NCBI GenBank assembly: GCA_023264215.1
Contig: JALQSY010000127.1
Coordinates: 1 to 5,409, forward strand
Direction: 5' to 3'
Origin: Candidatus Nanopelagicales bacterium
GTDB lineage: Bacteria > Actinomycetota > Actinomycetes > S36-B12
DNA: 5,409 bases
Below are positions 1 to 5,409 of this stretch, in pieces; positions within the stretch are counted from its first letter, which is position 1; every line of letters begins with the position of its first letter. The translations under genes and the position numbers were made by a program. The notes beneath the pieces are model-generated. The model ran no database searches. It was not told the origin of the DNA and saw only the letters and a list, made by a program, of their open reading frames with translations.

Positions 1-410
1 CTGGCCGTCGCACGCCACCTGTCGACACCGCGCGAGGCGCGTTCGCCGACCCATCGGGTCACGCATCGCTCGGCCGCCCAGGGGACGATGACGTCGACCC
101 CGATCTCCGTCATGGCCTCGACGGCACGCTCGCCTCGGTCTCCCTTGGCCAGTGCCTGGATGACGATGAGGCGCGGCTGCGGAGCCGGATCGACGGTCGT
201 GCCCGAGACGAGGACATCGACGCGATCGCGCGTCACCTGCACCGCTTCACCGGTGAAGCGACGCCCCTCGCCGTCGACCAGGTGCACCGGCTCGCCCACG
301 CGCAGGCGCACCACCTGGGCCGCGTGGCGGGCTTCGTCGCCGTGCACGGTGATGATGCCTCGGGAGTCCGGCTCGGCCGACGGATCGACCAGGAAGACAT
401 GCGGTGCCAT
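1..410 (-). CDS. rsmE: 16S rRNA (uracil(1498)-N3)-methyltransferase RsmE, N-terminal part (3' end outside window)
   Basis: RsmE is a SPOUT-class, SAM-dependent methyltransferase that makes m3U1498 in 16S rRNA of the 30S subunit. The window holds the first 136 codons; the family is usually about 240-250 residues, so the catalytic C-terminal knot lies beyond base 1. Translation begins MAPHVFLVDP. The N-terminal PUA-like RNA-binding domain covers roughly residues 1-70, including GDEARHAAQVVRLRVGE and VHLVDGEG. The start of the SPOUT domain follows, with the hallmark stretch ALAKGDRGERAVEAMTEIGV, then IVPWAAERCVTRW. The ATG at 410 lies two bases after the dnaJ stop (TGAGCATGG) and has no strong Shine-Dalgarno of its own, so translational coupling to dnaJ is likely. 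No stop interrupts the visible part. The dnaJ-rsmE order is typical of Actinobacteria. Identification is firm from motifs and context. Confidence 0.95.
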   Translation of the reverse strand, partial: MAPHVFLVDPSAEPDSRGIITVHGDEARHAAQVVRLRVGEPVHLVDGEGRRFTGEAVQVTRDRVDVLVSGTTVDPAPQPRLIVIQALAKGDRGERAVEAMTEIGVDVIVPWAAERCVTRWVGERASRGVDRWRATA

Positions 411-412
411 GC

Positions 413-1543
413 TCAGCGTCCGCTGAAGGCGCCGCGCAGTCGCGAGAAGAAGCCGCCGGTCTCATCGGCCGCCTGTTCGCTGGCACGAAGCGTGACGCCC
501 TCCTCGCCGCGCGCCTGCGCCAACTGGCGCAGGTAGCCCTCCTGCGTCGCATCGAGCCGCGTCGGCGTGCGCACGTCGAGTTGGATGTGCAGATCGCCCC
601 GGCCTGATCCCCGCAGGTGGGGCACTCCGCGGCCGCGCAGGGTGAGCACCGAGCCGGGCTGAGTGCCGGGGCGGACCTCGACGTGCTCGACCCCGTCGAG
701 CGTCTCGAGCTCGATCCCGGTGCCGAGGGCCGCCGAGGTCATGGGGACCTCCACGGTGCACACGAGGTCATCGCCGCGTCGCTCGAAGACCGGGTGGTCG
801 GCCTGGACGATCTCGACGTAGAGATCGCCGGCATCGCCGCCCCCCGGCCCCACCTCGCCCTGTCCGGCGAGCTGGATCCGCGTGCCGGTGTCCACACCGG
901 GCGGGATGCGGACGCCGATCGTGGTGCGCGTGCGCACGCGGCCGTCACCGGCGCACTCCACGCACGGATGGGGGATGGTCGTGCCGAAGCCCTGGCACTG
1001 CGGGCACGGACGCGCGGTCATCACCTGACCGAGGAACGAGCGCTGGACGTTCTGGATCTCGCCGTTGCCCTTGCACATCGGGCACGTGGCAAGGCCCGTG
1101 TCCGGCGCGGTCCCCGCTCCGGAGCAGGCCTCGCAGGTCACGGCGGTGTCGACCTGCACCTCGCGGGTCACGCCGGTCATCGCCTCCGCGAGGTCGACCT
1201 CGAGTCGGATCAGGGCATCCTGGCCCCGGCGCATGCGCGGTCGCGGTCCGCGCCGCTGGCCGCCCCCGAAGAACGCATCCATGATGTCGCCGAAGTCGAA
1301 CGTCGCACCGAATCCGCCGCCGCTCGCGCGCAGGGGGTCCCCGCCGAGGTCGTACATCTGGCGCTTCTCGGGATCGCTGAGGACCTCGTACGCCGCCGTG
1401 ACCTCCTTGAAGCGCTCGATGCTCTGCGGATCGGGGTTGACGTCGGGGTGGAGTTCGCGGGCAAGCTGGCGGTAGGCGCGCTTGATCTCATCCGCGCTGG
1501 CGTCGCGGGAGATGCCCAGCAGGGCGTAGTAGTCGGTGGCCAC
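413..1543 (-). CDS. dnaJ: Molecular chaperone DnaJ (Hsp40), HrcA-linked paralogue
   Basis: This J-domain co-chaperone stimulates DnaK ATPase and hands over unfolded proteins in the cytoplasm. It is 376 residues long. The J domain is residues 1-68, with the HPD motif at 32-34. A short glycine/phenylalanine-rich linker follows (about 74-98, GGGFGATFDFG). The zinc-binding domain carries all four CXXCXGXG repeats: CEACSGAG (137), CPMCKGNG (154), CPQCQGFG (180) and CVECAGDG (194). The C-terminal substrate-binding barrels are about 205-330. The chosen start is GTG at 1543 (MATDYYALLG), which aligns with the usual DnaJ N-terminus; an AGGACGAG stretch lies just upstream and the hrcA stop is 16 bases away. 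The open frame continues far upstream antisense to hrcA, but that part is not coding. Actinobacteria commonly have a second DnaJ in a dnaK-grpE operon, and the hrcA linkage suggests this is the DnaJ2 type. Transcription is probably shared with hrcA under CIRCE control. Confidence 0.97.
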   Translation of the reverse strand: MATDYYALLGISRDASADEIKRAYRQLARELHPDVNPDPQSIERFKEVTAAYEVLSDPEKRQMYDLGGDPLRASGGGFGATFDFGDIMDAFFGGGQRRGPRPRMRRGQDALIRLEVDLAEAMTGVTREVQVDTAVTCEACSGAGTAPDTGLATCPMCKGNGEIQNVQRSFLGQVMTARPCPQCQGFGTTIPHPCVECAGDGRVRTRTTIGVRIPPGVDTGTRIQLAGQGEVGPGGGDAGDLYVEIVQADHPVFERRGDDLVCTVEVPMTSAALGTGIELETLDGVEHVEVRPGTQPGSVLTLRGRGVPHLRGSGRGDLHIQLDVRTPTRLDATQEGYLRQLAQARGEEGVTLRASEQAADETGGFFSRLRGAFSGR

Positions 1544-1559
1544 GGTGTCGAGTCTCGTC

Positions 1560-2573
1560 CTAGTGCTCGTCCAGGATGCGGCTGAGGTATTGCGCGACCG
1601 CGGTGACCGAGGCGATGGTGCCCGGGTAGTCCATGTGGGTGGGGCCGACCACGCCGACACCGGCGACGACGGAGTCCCCGCGCCCGTAGCCCGTCGCCAC
1701 CAGGCTCGTGCCCTGCAGGTCCTCGACGGGGTTCTCGTGACCGATACGGACCGTGATGTCGCCGGAGACCTCGCCGAGCAGGCGCAGCAGCACGACCTGC
1801 TCCTCGAGCGCCTCGAGGATCGGGCGGATGCGCATGGGGAACGCGTCACCGTAGGCCGCCAGGTGCGATGTGCCGCCGATGACGATGCGCTGCTCGACCG
1901 TGTCGGCGGTCGCGTCGATGAGGCTGGCGACGAGCGCCGCCACCGACGGCCGCAGCGCGGGGTCGTAGGACTCGACGATGGGTGCGAGACGCTCCCCGAG
2001 CTCGGAGCACTTCTCCCCGATGGCGGTGGCCAGGATCCGCGCACGCACCAATGTGACGTCGTCCTCCGACATCGCTGCCGGGAGATCCACCGTGCGCTGC
2101 TCGACGCGACCGGTGTCGGCGATGAGGACCAGCAGCAACCGCGTCTCGCTGAGTCGGATGATCTCGACGTGGAGGACGGTGGACTGCACGAGCGACGGGT
2201 ACTGGACGAGTGCGACCTGACGGGTGAGCTGCGCGAGCAGGCGCACGCTGCGCGCCATGACGTCATCGAGATCGACCGCGCCGGCGAGGAAGTCCGAGAT
2301 CGCGCGACGCTCGGCCGACGACAGCGGCTTGACACCGGACAGCCGGTCGACGAAGGCGCGGTAGCCGAGGTCGGTCGGGATGCGGCCGGCGCTGGTGTGG
2401 GGCTGCGCGATGTAGCCCTCCTCCTCGAGCACGGCCATGTCATTGCGCACGGTCGCCGACGAGACTCCGAGCGAATGGCGCTCGACGAGGGCCTTGCTGC
2501 CGACCGGCTCACGGGTCGAGACGTAGTCCTCGACGATGGCCCGGAGCACGGCGAGGCGACGGTCCTCGAGCAT
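1560..2573 (-). CDS. hrcA: Heat-inducible transcription repressor HrcA
   Basis: HrcA is a dimeric repressor that binds CIRCE operators upstream of chaperone genes; in the known systems GroEL helps it fold, so heat stress relieves repression. The protein is 337 residues, normal for the family. The N-terminal winged-helix domain (about 1-80) contains the signatures [34 protein letters not shown] and [20 protein letters not shown]. The remainder has the GAF-like dimerisation and inserted regions, including [18 protein letters not shown], and ends in [21 protein letters not shown]. The start is the ATG at 2573, because AGGAGG sits 5 bases upstream and the protein then begins [17 protein letters not shown], the expected N-terminus. 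The frame stays open further upstream, but that stretch has no family similarity and runs through the operator. It is the first gene of hrcA-dnaJ-rsmE and is divergent from the TM2 gene. Confidence 0.97.
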   Translation of the reverse strand: MLEDRRLAVLRAIVEDYVSTREPVGSKALVERHSLGVSSATVRNDMAVLEEEGYIAQPHTSAGRIPTDLGYRAFVDRLSGVKPLSSAERRAISDFLAGAVDLDDVMARSVRLLAQLTRQVALVQYPSLVQSTVLHVEIIRLSETRLLLVLIADTGRVEQRTVDLPAAMSEDDVTLVRARILATAIGEKCSELGERLAPIVESYDPALRPSVAALVASLIDATADTVEQRIVIGGTSHLAAYGDAFPMRIRPILEALEEQVVLLRLLGEVSGDITVRIGHENPVEDLQGTSLVATGYGRGDSVVAGVGVVGPTHMDYPGTIASVTAVAQYLSRILDEH

Positions 2574-2578
2574 CGCCA

Positions 2579-2584
2579 CCTCCT
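2579..2584 (-). promoter_or_regulatory. Ribosome binding site of hrcA
   Basis: A perfect AGGAGG on the minus strand lies 5 bases before the ATG at 2573. It decides the hrcA start against the much longer upstream open frame. Confidence 0.85.
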
Positions 2585-2602
2585 GCCTCGTGCGAGCCGC
2601 CC

Positions 2603-2629
2603 CTGGCACTCGCCACATCCGAGTGCCAA
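2603..2629. promoter_or_regulatory. CIRCE element (HrcA operator)
   Basis: The inverted repeat reads CTGGCACTC, nine bases (GCCACATCC), then GAGTGCCAA. The known CIRCE consensus is TTAGCACTC-N9-GAGTGCTAA. Spacer length and the inner GCACTC/GAGTGC cores match exactly. The third base of each arm has changed together (A to G, T to C), so the arms still pair perfectly over 8 bases; only the outermost pair is mismatched. It sits 30 bases upstream of the hrcA ATG and directly beside the candidate -10 box, as expected for autorepression of hrcA-dnaJ. Confidence 0.9.
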
Positions 2630-2634
2630 TCCTA
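2629..2634 (-). promoter_or_regulatory. Candidate -10 box of the hrcA-dnaJ promoter
   Basis: The minus strand reads TAGGAT, which fits the actinobacterial TANNNT -10 pattern. It abuts the CIRCE element, so transcription would start inside the operator, a usual arrangement for HrcA repression. I see no convincing TTGAC-like -35 box at 16-19 bases, so the call rests on the -10 and its position. Confidence 0.5.
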
Positions 2635-2663
2635 CGCCCTCGGGCATCATGGAGCGCGTCGAC

Positions 2664-2670
2664 GAGGAGG
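2664..2670 (+). promoter_or_regulatory. Ribosome binding site of the TM2-domain gene
   Basis: GAGGAGG lies 5 bases before the GTG at 2676. It favours that GTG over the in-frame ATG at 2649, which has no Shine-Dalgarno upstream. Confidence 0.75.
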
Positions 2671-2675
2671 CCCGC

Positions 2676-3104
2676 GTGACCGAGCCCACTACGCCCCCAT
2701 CCAGTGGGGACGACTCGGGCGCGCAGCCCGGCCCTCCCCTCACCGGCCCGCTGCCGACCGGGCCGGCGTATCCCGGGCCCCCGCCGCCCGGCTACGGACC
2801 ACCCCCGGCGTATCCCGTCGCCTATCCGCCCGCCTATCCGGTGGCCTATCCGCCGGCCTACCCCGTCGGATACGCGGACCCCGAGGTCAAGTCGCGCCTC
2901 ACGGCCGGACTGCTCGGCATCTTCCTCGGCGGCCTCGGCGTGCATCGCTTCTACCTCGGCTACACCAGCATCGGGGTCCTGCAGATCCTGGTGACCATCG
3001 CCACGTGCGGCATCGGCGGCCTGTGGGGGATCATCGAGGGCATCCTCATCCTCAGCGGATCCGGCATCCGCACCGATGCCGAGGGGCGACCGCTGCGTCC
3101 GTGA
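2676..3104 (+). CDS. TM2-domain membrane protein with proline/tyrosine-rich N-terminal tail
   Basis: This small predicted membrane protein has 142 residues and unknown biochemical role. Residues 1-66 are a low-complexity tail rich in Pro, Gly, Tyr and Ala, with the tandem unit AYPVAYPP. The TM2 domain follows from about residue 68: [36 protein letters not shown], then a second hydrophobic segment ending [15 protein letters not shown]. The pattern of a first helix (about 74-89), a short [11 protein letters not shown] turn and a second helix (about 98-127) is characteristic of the TM2 family. A short polar C-terminus ends the protein. I chose the GTG start for its GAGGAGG site; starting at ATG 2649 would add nine residues. 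The gene is divergent from hrcA, shares the intergenic region holding CIRCE, and is convergent with hemW (13 bases between stops). TM2 proteins are widespread and mostly uncharacterised, so I assign no function. Confidence 0.9.
   Translation: MTEPTTPPSSGDDSGAQPGPPLTGPLPTGPAYPGPPPPGYGPPPAYPVAYPPAYPVAYPPAYPVGYADPEVKSRLTAGLLGIFLGGLGVHRFYLGYTSIGVLQILVTIATCGIGGLWGIIEGILILSGSGIRTDAEGRPLRP
2808..2873 (+). repeat. In-gene 24-base tandem repeat encoding AYPVAYPP
   Basis: There are two full 24-base units (2808-2831 and 2832-2855) and a partial third (2856-2873, AYPVGY). The two full units differ at four bases, all third codon positions, so the peptide AYPVAYPP is identical in both. The repeat lies in the cytoplasmic or exposed tail of the TM2-domain protein, just before the membrane domain. 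Confidence 0.85.
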
Positions 3105-3117
3105 ACGTCGACGGCGA

Positions 3118-4217
3118 CTAGTCGGTGAGTCGGCGTACGACGGCATCGGCGAGCAGCCTGCCCGCCGACGTCAGCGCGACCCGTCCGTCGGCGATCTCCA
3201 CCAGGCCCTCCTCCGCGAGCGCGTGCACCTGTCCGCTCGGCAGCCCGTCCGCGCCGATGCCCTCGCGCAGGCGCAGGCCCAGCATGACGCGCTCGAGTTC
3301 ACGCCCTTGCGCATCGACGCTCTCCTCGCCCGCAGCCGGGCTGAGGCCGTCGGCGACGGCCCGGGCGTACGACGCAGGGTGCTTGAGGTTCCACCAGCGC
3401 CGGCCGTCGACGTGGCCATGGGCCCCGGGGCCGGCTCCCCACCAGTCGCCGTCGCGCCAGTAGCCGAGGTTGTGCCGGCATTCACCACCGGGGCGGGCCC
3501 AGTTGGACACCTCGTACCACTGCAGTCCGGCTCCCTGGGTGAGCTCGTCCACGATCGCGTACCTCTCGGCCGCGACGTCGTCGTCGACGCCCGGCAACTC
3601 ACCGCGGCGCACCCGCGCCGCGAGCCTCGTCCCGTCCTCCACGATGAGGGAGTACGCCGACAGGTGGTCTCCCCGGGCGTCGCGTAGATCAGGTCCGCGC
3701 TCACGTGGTCGAAGCCGGCGTCGCGCGCCTCGCCGATCGCCTCGATCGCGCGACCGGGCGTGTGGGTCCGCTCCAGCGTCGTGAGCACGTGCGGAGCCAG
3801 GCTCTGCACGCCGAAAGACACACGAGTGATGCCGCCGTCGCGCAGCGCCTGCAGGTCGGCCGGGCAGACCGAGTCGGGGTTCGCCTCCGTCGTCACCTCG
3901 GCACCCGGCGCGAGCCCGAACTCCGCGCTTATCGCCGACAGGATCCGGGTGAGGTCGGCCGGGCCCAGGAGCGTCGGCGTGCCACCGCCGAAGAACACCG
4001 TCTGCACCGGGCGGTCGCCGGCGACCTGGGTGCGCGACCACCGGATCTCGGCGATGACCGAGTCGGCGTAGGTCGACCGGCTGACTCCGGGGCCGAGCTC
4101 CTGCGCCGTGTAGGTGTTGAAGTCGCAGTACCCGCAGCGCGTGGCACAGAAGGGCACGTGCACGTAGTAGCCGAAGGGACGGGGCGCCACGGGGTCATTG
4201 TGCCGACACCCGGTCAA
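3118..4217 (-). pseudogene. hemW: Radical-SAM-family heme chaperone HemW, frame disrupted by an internal deletion
   Basis: HemW (HemN-like) is a [4Fe-4S]/SAM-binding protein thought to deliver heme to membrane acceptors. The N-terminal half (184 codons, 4217 to 3666) has the cluster motif HVPFCATRCGYCDF (Cys 24, 28, 31), the SAM-binding TVFFGGGTPTLL, VTTEANPDS, RVSFGVQSL and DLIYATPGET. The C-terminal half (183 codons, 3669 to 3121) is in another frame: DHLSAYSLIVEDGTRLA, YEVSNWARPGGECRHNLGYW, WWGAGPGAHGHV and LERVMLGLRLREG. At the junction about 16 residues normally lying between GET and DHLSAY are absent, so this is a deletion plus frameshift, not a one-base slip. Translation from the start would run in the wrong frame to a stop at 3171, giving about 348 residues, the last 164 or so unrelated to HemW. 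Restoring about 52 bases gives one 383-residue protein. The start is uncertain: TTG 4217 has GGGAGG close upstream, while GTG 4190 is an alternative. Identity is certain; whether the lesion is real or an assembly error is not. Confidence 0.9.
3666..3669 (-). other. hemW: Deletion/frameshift junction in hemW (GACC microhomology)
   Basis: Minus strand reads GGG GAG ACC at the end of the conserved GET, and the same bases read GAC CAC CTG in the downstream frame (DHLSAY). The shared GACC could be the end of the left part or the start of the right part. This is the footprint expected when material between two short direct repeats is lost with one repeat copy. Confidence 0.75.
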
Positions 4218-4220
4218 TGT

Positions 4221-4226
4221 CCTCCC
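4221..4226 (-). promoter_or_regulatory. Possible ribosome binding site of hemW
   Basis: GGGAGG on the minus strand lies only 3 bases before the TTG at 4217, closer than usual. It is the only Shine-Dalgarno-like site near the gene start; the alternative GTG at 4190 has none. The same bases form part of a small hairpin (CCCGC-AGA-GCGGG, 4224-4236) that could partly mask the site. Confidence 0.4.
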
Positions 4227-4256
4227 GCAGAGCGGGCTTCACGGCCGAAGGCGGCG

Positions 4257-4262
4257 TACCCT
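4257..4262 (+). promoter_or_regulatory. Weak candidate -10 box for the DUF4870-lipoprotein pair
   Basis: TACCCT matches only TANNNT and lies about 40 bases before the ATG at 4303, in the spacer divergent from hemW. No good -35 box is visible at normal spacing, so this is a positional guess within the only non-coding stretch upstream of the pair. Confidence 0.25.
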
Positions 4263-4291
4263 GGCCAGGAAGGAGCGTTCGACTACACGCC

Positions 4292-4298
4292 GAGGAGG
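4292..4298 (+). promoter_or_regulatory. Ribosome binding site of the DUF4870 gene
   Basis: GAGGAGG ends 4 bases before the ATG at 4303. It decides this start against in-frame upstream codons from 4198, which would overlap the hemW start region. Confidence 0.75.
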
Positions 4299-4302
4299 GC
4301 CC

Positions 4303-4677
4303 ATGTCGACGACACCACCACCGCCCGCGATGCCGCCCACCGGCCCCCAGCCGATGTCGGACTCCGATGCCCGCCTGTGGGCCATGCTCGGCCAGCTCTC
4401 CGGGATCCTGCTGGGGTTCATCGGTCCGCTCATCGTCATGCTCGTCTTCGGACCCCGCAATGGATTCGTGAAGTCGCAGTCCACTGAGGCCCTGAACTTC
4501 CAGATCACGGTGCTCATCGGGTACCTCATCGGCCTGCTTCTCACGCTCATCGTGATCGGCGTGTTCTTGATGCTGGCCATCGCGATCGCGAGCATCATCT
4601 TCATCATCATCGCTGCCATCAAGAACAACCAGGGCATCGAGTACCGCTACCCGATCTGCATCCGGTTCGTGAAGTGA
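4303..4677 (+). CDS. DUF4870-type small integral membrane protein
   Basis: This 124-residue predicted membrane protein has unknown function. A short proline-rich N-terminus (STTPPPPAMPPTGPQP) precedes the domain. The domain matches the DUF4870/Tic20-like pattern: RLWAMLGQLSGILLGFIGPLIVMLVFG (first helix about 25-50), an amphipathic segment FVKSQSTEALNFQITVLIGYLIGLLLTLIVIGVF (second helix about 66-88), a third helix AIAIASIIFIIIAAIK (about 91-107), and the family's ending YRYPICIRFVK. The residues EALNFQIT and the YRYP-IRF tail are the recognisable signatures. The start is ATG 4303 because of its GAGGAGG site. It is followed by a lipoprotein gene whose GTG overlaps its stop (GTGA), so the two are very likely co-translated. 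It is divergent from hemW. DUF4870 genes occur near hemW and hrcA in other actinomycetes as far as I recall; no function is assigned. Confidence 0.9.
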   Translation: MSTTPPPPAMPPTGPQPMSDSDARLWAMLGQLSGILLGFIGPLIVMLVFGPRNGFVKSQSTEALNFQITVLIGYLIGLLLTLIVIGVFLMLAIAIASIIFIIIAAIKNNQGIEYRYPICIRFVK

Positions 4678-5159
4678 TCAAGCGCGCCCTCGCCGGCCTT
4701 GCGCTGGCCGCCATCATCCTGCCCGTTGCCGCCTGCGGGTCGCAGCAGGCCGCCGAGGACATGGTCAACGATGCGCTGAGCGGCAGCGCGTCGGTCGACA
4801 TGGGCGAGGACGGCGAGGTGCGCGTCGACACCAGCGACGGCTCAATGGATATCGGGACCGGTGAGTTCCCCGCCGATTGGCCGGCTGATCTAGTCGTGAT
4901 CCCCGGCTTCCAACTCCTCGCCTCCGGGACCACCGCCGAGGGCATGAGCGCGCAGATGTACGCCGCCGGCAACCAGAGCGAGGCGGTCGATGCCTACGTC
5001 AAGGATCTGCAGGCCAACAAGGGCTGGGCCGTCGACCCGTCTGTGCCGCTCGGCATGCCGAACGTGTGGGCACTGACCAAGGAGGGGAAGGTCGTCACGA
5101 TCCTGGCGGGGCCCTCCGCCAACGAGACGATCGTGGCCTTCAGCGTCACTAACCGCTGA
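4674..5159 (+). CDS. Predicted secreted lipoprotein of unknown function
   Basis: I do not recognise a named family. The 161-residue product begins MIKRALAGLALAAIILPVAAC: two positive residues, a hydrophobic core and a lipobox VAAC with Cys21. This is a type II signal peptide, so the mature protein should be anchored to the outer face of the cell membrane. An acidic, Ser/Gly/Asp-rich linker (about 37-63) follows. A small folded domain of about 95 residues comes next, starting EFPADWPADLVVIPGFQLLASGT and ending TILAGPSANETIVAFSVTNR. The pattern of a 'PADWPADLVVIPG' entry followed by one compact domain is seen in other small actinobacterial lipoproteins, but I infer no activity. The GTG start overlaps the stop of the DUF4870 gene by four bases and has no clear own Shine-Dalgarno, implying translational coupling and a shared role at the membrane. 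Its stop lies 3 bases from the convergent lepA stop. Confidence 0.85.
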   Translation: MIKRALAGLALAAIILPVAACGSQQAAEDMVNDALSGSASVDMGEDGEVRVDTSDGSMDIGTGEFPADWPADLVVIPGFQLLASGTTAEGMSAQMYAAGNQSEAVDAYVKDLQANKGWAVDPSVPLGMPNVWALTKEGKVVTILAGPSANETIVAFSVTNR

Positions 5160-5172
5160 GTTCTACTTCTTC
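5140..5172 (+). terminator. Weak possible terminator after the lipoprotein gene
   Basis: TCAGCG (5140-5145) and CGCTGA (5154-5159) form a 6-base stem with an 8-base loop, followed on the plus strand by a moderately T-rich run (GTTCTACTTCTTC). The stem overlaps the end of the lipoprotein gene and the run overlaps the end of lepA. It is short and the T run is interrupted, so function is doubtful. On the minus strand no T run follows. Confidence 0.25.
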
Positions 5173-5409
5173 GCGGCGCCGGATTCCTCGCCGGTGGACA
5201 GCGCCGCGATGAAGGCCTCCTGGGGCACCTCGACGCGGCCCACCATCTTCATGCGCTTCTTGCCCTCCTTCTGCTTCTCGAGCAGTTTGCGCTTGCGGGT
5301 GATGTCACCGCCGTAGCACTTGGCCAGGACGTCCTTGCGGATGGCGCGCACGGTCTCGCGAGCGATGATGCGGGAGCCGATCGCCGCCTGAATCGGAACC
5401 TCGAACTGC
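5163..5409 (-). CDS. lepA: Translation elongation factor 4 (LepA), C-terminal end only (5' part outside window)
   Basis: LepA (EF4) is a ribosome-binding GTPase of about 600-620 residues that affects translation and 30S assembly. Only the last 81 codons are here. They read [20 protein letters not shown], then the strongly conserved LepA-specific C-terminal segment [28 protein letters not shown], then [15 protein letters not shown] and a short variable tail SGAAKK. This lysine/arginine-rich C-terminal domain is unique to LepA and contacts the tRNA/peptidyl-transferase region in known structures. The GTPase domain lies outside. In many Actinobacteria lepA is directly followed by hemW on the same strand; here the DUF4870-lipoprotein pair on the opposite strand separates them. 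No disruption is visible in the part seen. Confidence 0.96.
   Translation of the reverse strand, partial: QFEVPIQAAIGSRIIARETVRAIRKDVLAKCYGGDITRKRKLLEKQKEGKKRMKMVGRVEVPQEAFIAALSTGEESGAAKK

Noticed and set aside
617..1585. Long plus-strand open frame (322 codons) opposite dnaJ
   Set aside because: It is an antisense shadow of dnaJ caused by high G+C; the translation is low-complexity Ala/Arg/Gly/Asp without any family pattern, while the minus strand shows complete DnaJ motifs.
1536..2675. Plus-strand open frame opposite hrcA that runs into the TM2 gene, and the in-frame ATG at 2649
   Set aside because: The part before 2649 is antisense to hrcA and lacks protein-like features. ATG 2649 has no Shine-Dalgarno, whereas GTG 2676 has GAGGAGG at good spacing.
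1544..2743. N-terminal extension of the dnaJ frame through the hrcA region
   Set aside because: The sequence is Ser/Arg-rich shadow of hrcA in another frame; DnaJ begins at MATDYYALLG after the hrcA stop.
3106..3124. Palindromes CGTCGACG (3106-3113) and CGACTAGTCG (3115-3124) at the TM2/hemW ends
   Set aside because: They are short, have no loop and no T run, so they are not terminators; they also overlap the hemW stop. Probably chance in GC-rich DNA.
3171..3665. Tail of the hemW start frame beyond the junction as a genuine new C-terminus
   Set aside because: It is Arg/Ser/Thr-rich out-of-frame sequence, while the other frame over the same bases encodes clear HemW C-terminal motifs.
3660..3675. 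Programmed ribosomal frameshift in hemW
   Set aside because: There is no slippery sequence, and a frameshift alone would not explain the roughly 16 missing residues at the junction.
1..5409. Search for CRISPR arrays, insertion sequences, tRNA/rRNA, phage or defence genes
   Set aside because: No spaced direct repeats, terminal inverted repeats with transposase, tRNA-like folds or defence motifs were seen; coding is accounted for by housekeeping and small envelope genes.

Overview
The window is high-GC DNA, by eye about two thirds G+C or more, with strong third-position G/C bias and GTG/TTG starts. It looks like an actinobacterial chromosome. The minus strand carries, in transcription order, lepA (3' end only), hemW, hrcA, dnaJ and rsmE (5' part only). 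This is the well-known conserved actinobacterial housekeeping order. I would guess a Micrococcales-like actinomycete, but the sequence does not fix the genus.

Layout. 1-410: start of rsmE (16S rRNA U1498 methyltransferase), minus. 413-1543: dnaJ, minus, two bases from rsmE. 1560-2573: hrcA (heat-shock repressor), minus, 16 bases from dnaJ. 2574-2675: divergent intergenic region with an hrcA ribosome site, a CIRCE-type HrcA operator (2603-2629) and a -10-like box. 2676-3104: small TM2-domain membrane protein, plus. 3118-4217: hemW, minus, broken. 4218-4302: divergent spacer. 4303-4677: DUF4870-type membrane protein, plus. 4674-5159: predicted lipoprotein, plus, overlapping the previous gene by 4 bases. 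5163-5409: C-terminal end of LepA (EF4), minus. No stretch longer than 300 bases lacks a gene.

How the parts work together. HrcA and DnaJ form a heat-shock pair. HrcA should bind the CIRCE site just upstream of its own gene and so repress hrcA-dnaJ (and perhaps the trailing rsmE), with DnaJ serving the DnaK chaperone cycle. LepA and RsmE act on the ribosome, and HemW is a radical-SAM-family heme chaperone. Two plus-strand cargo units of small envelope proteins, TM2 and DUF4870 plus lipoprotein, interrupt the minus-strand series and meet it tail to tail with almost no spacing.

The most notable observation is that hemW is not one open frame. Its two halves are each well conserved but lie in different frames. 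They join at a point where about 16 family residues are missing, which fits a deletion of about 52 bases between two GACC repeats. It is either a real recent gene loss or an assembly artefact. I see no CRISPR, transposon, phage or tRNA/rRNA feature and no convincing novel system.
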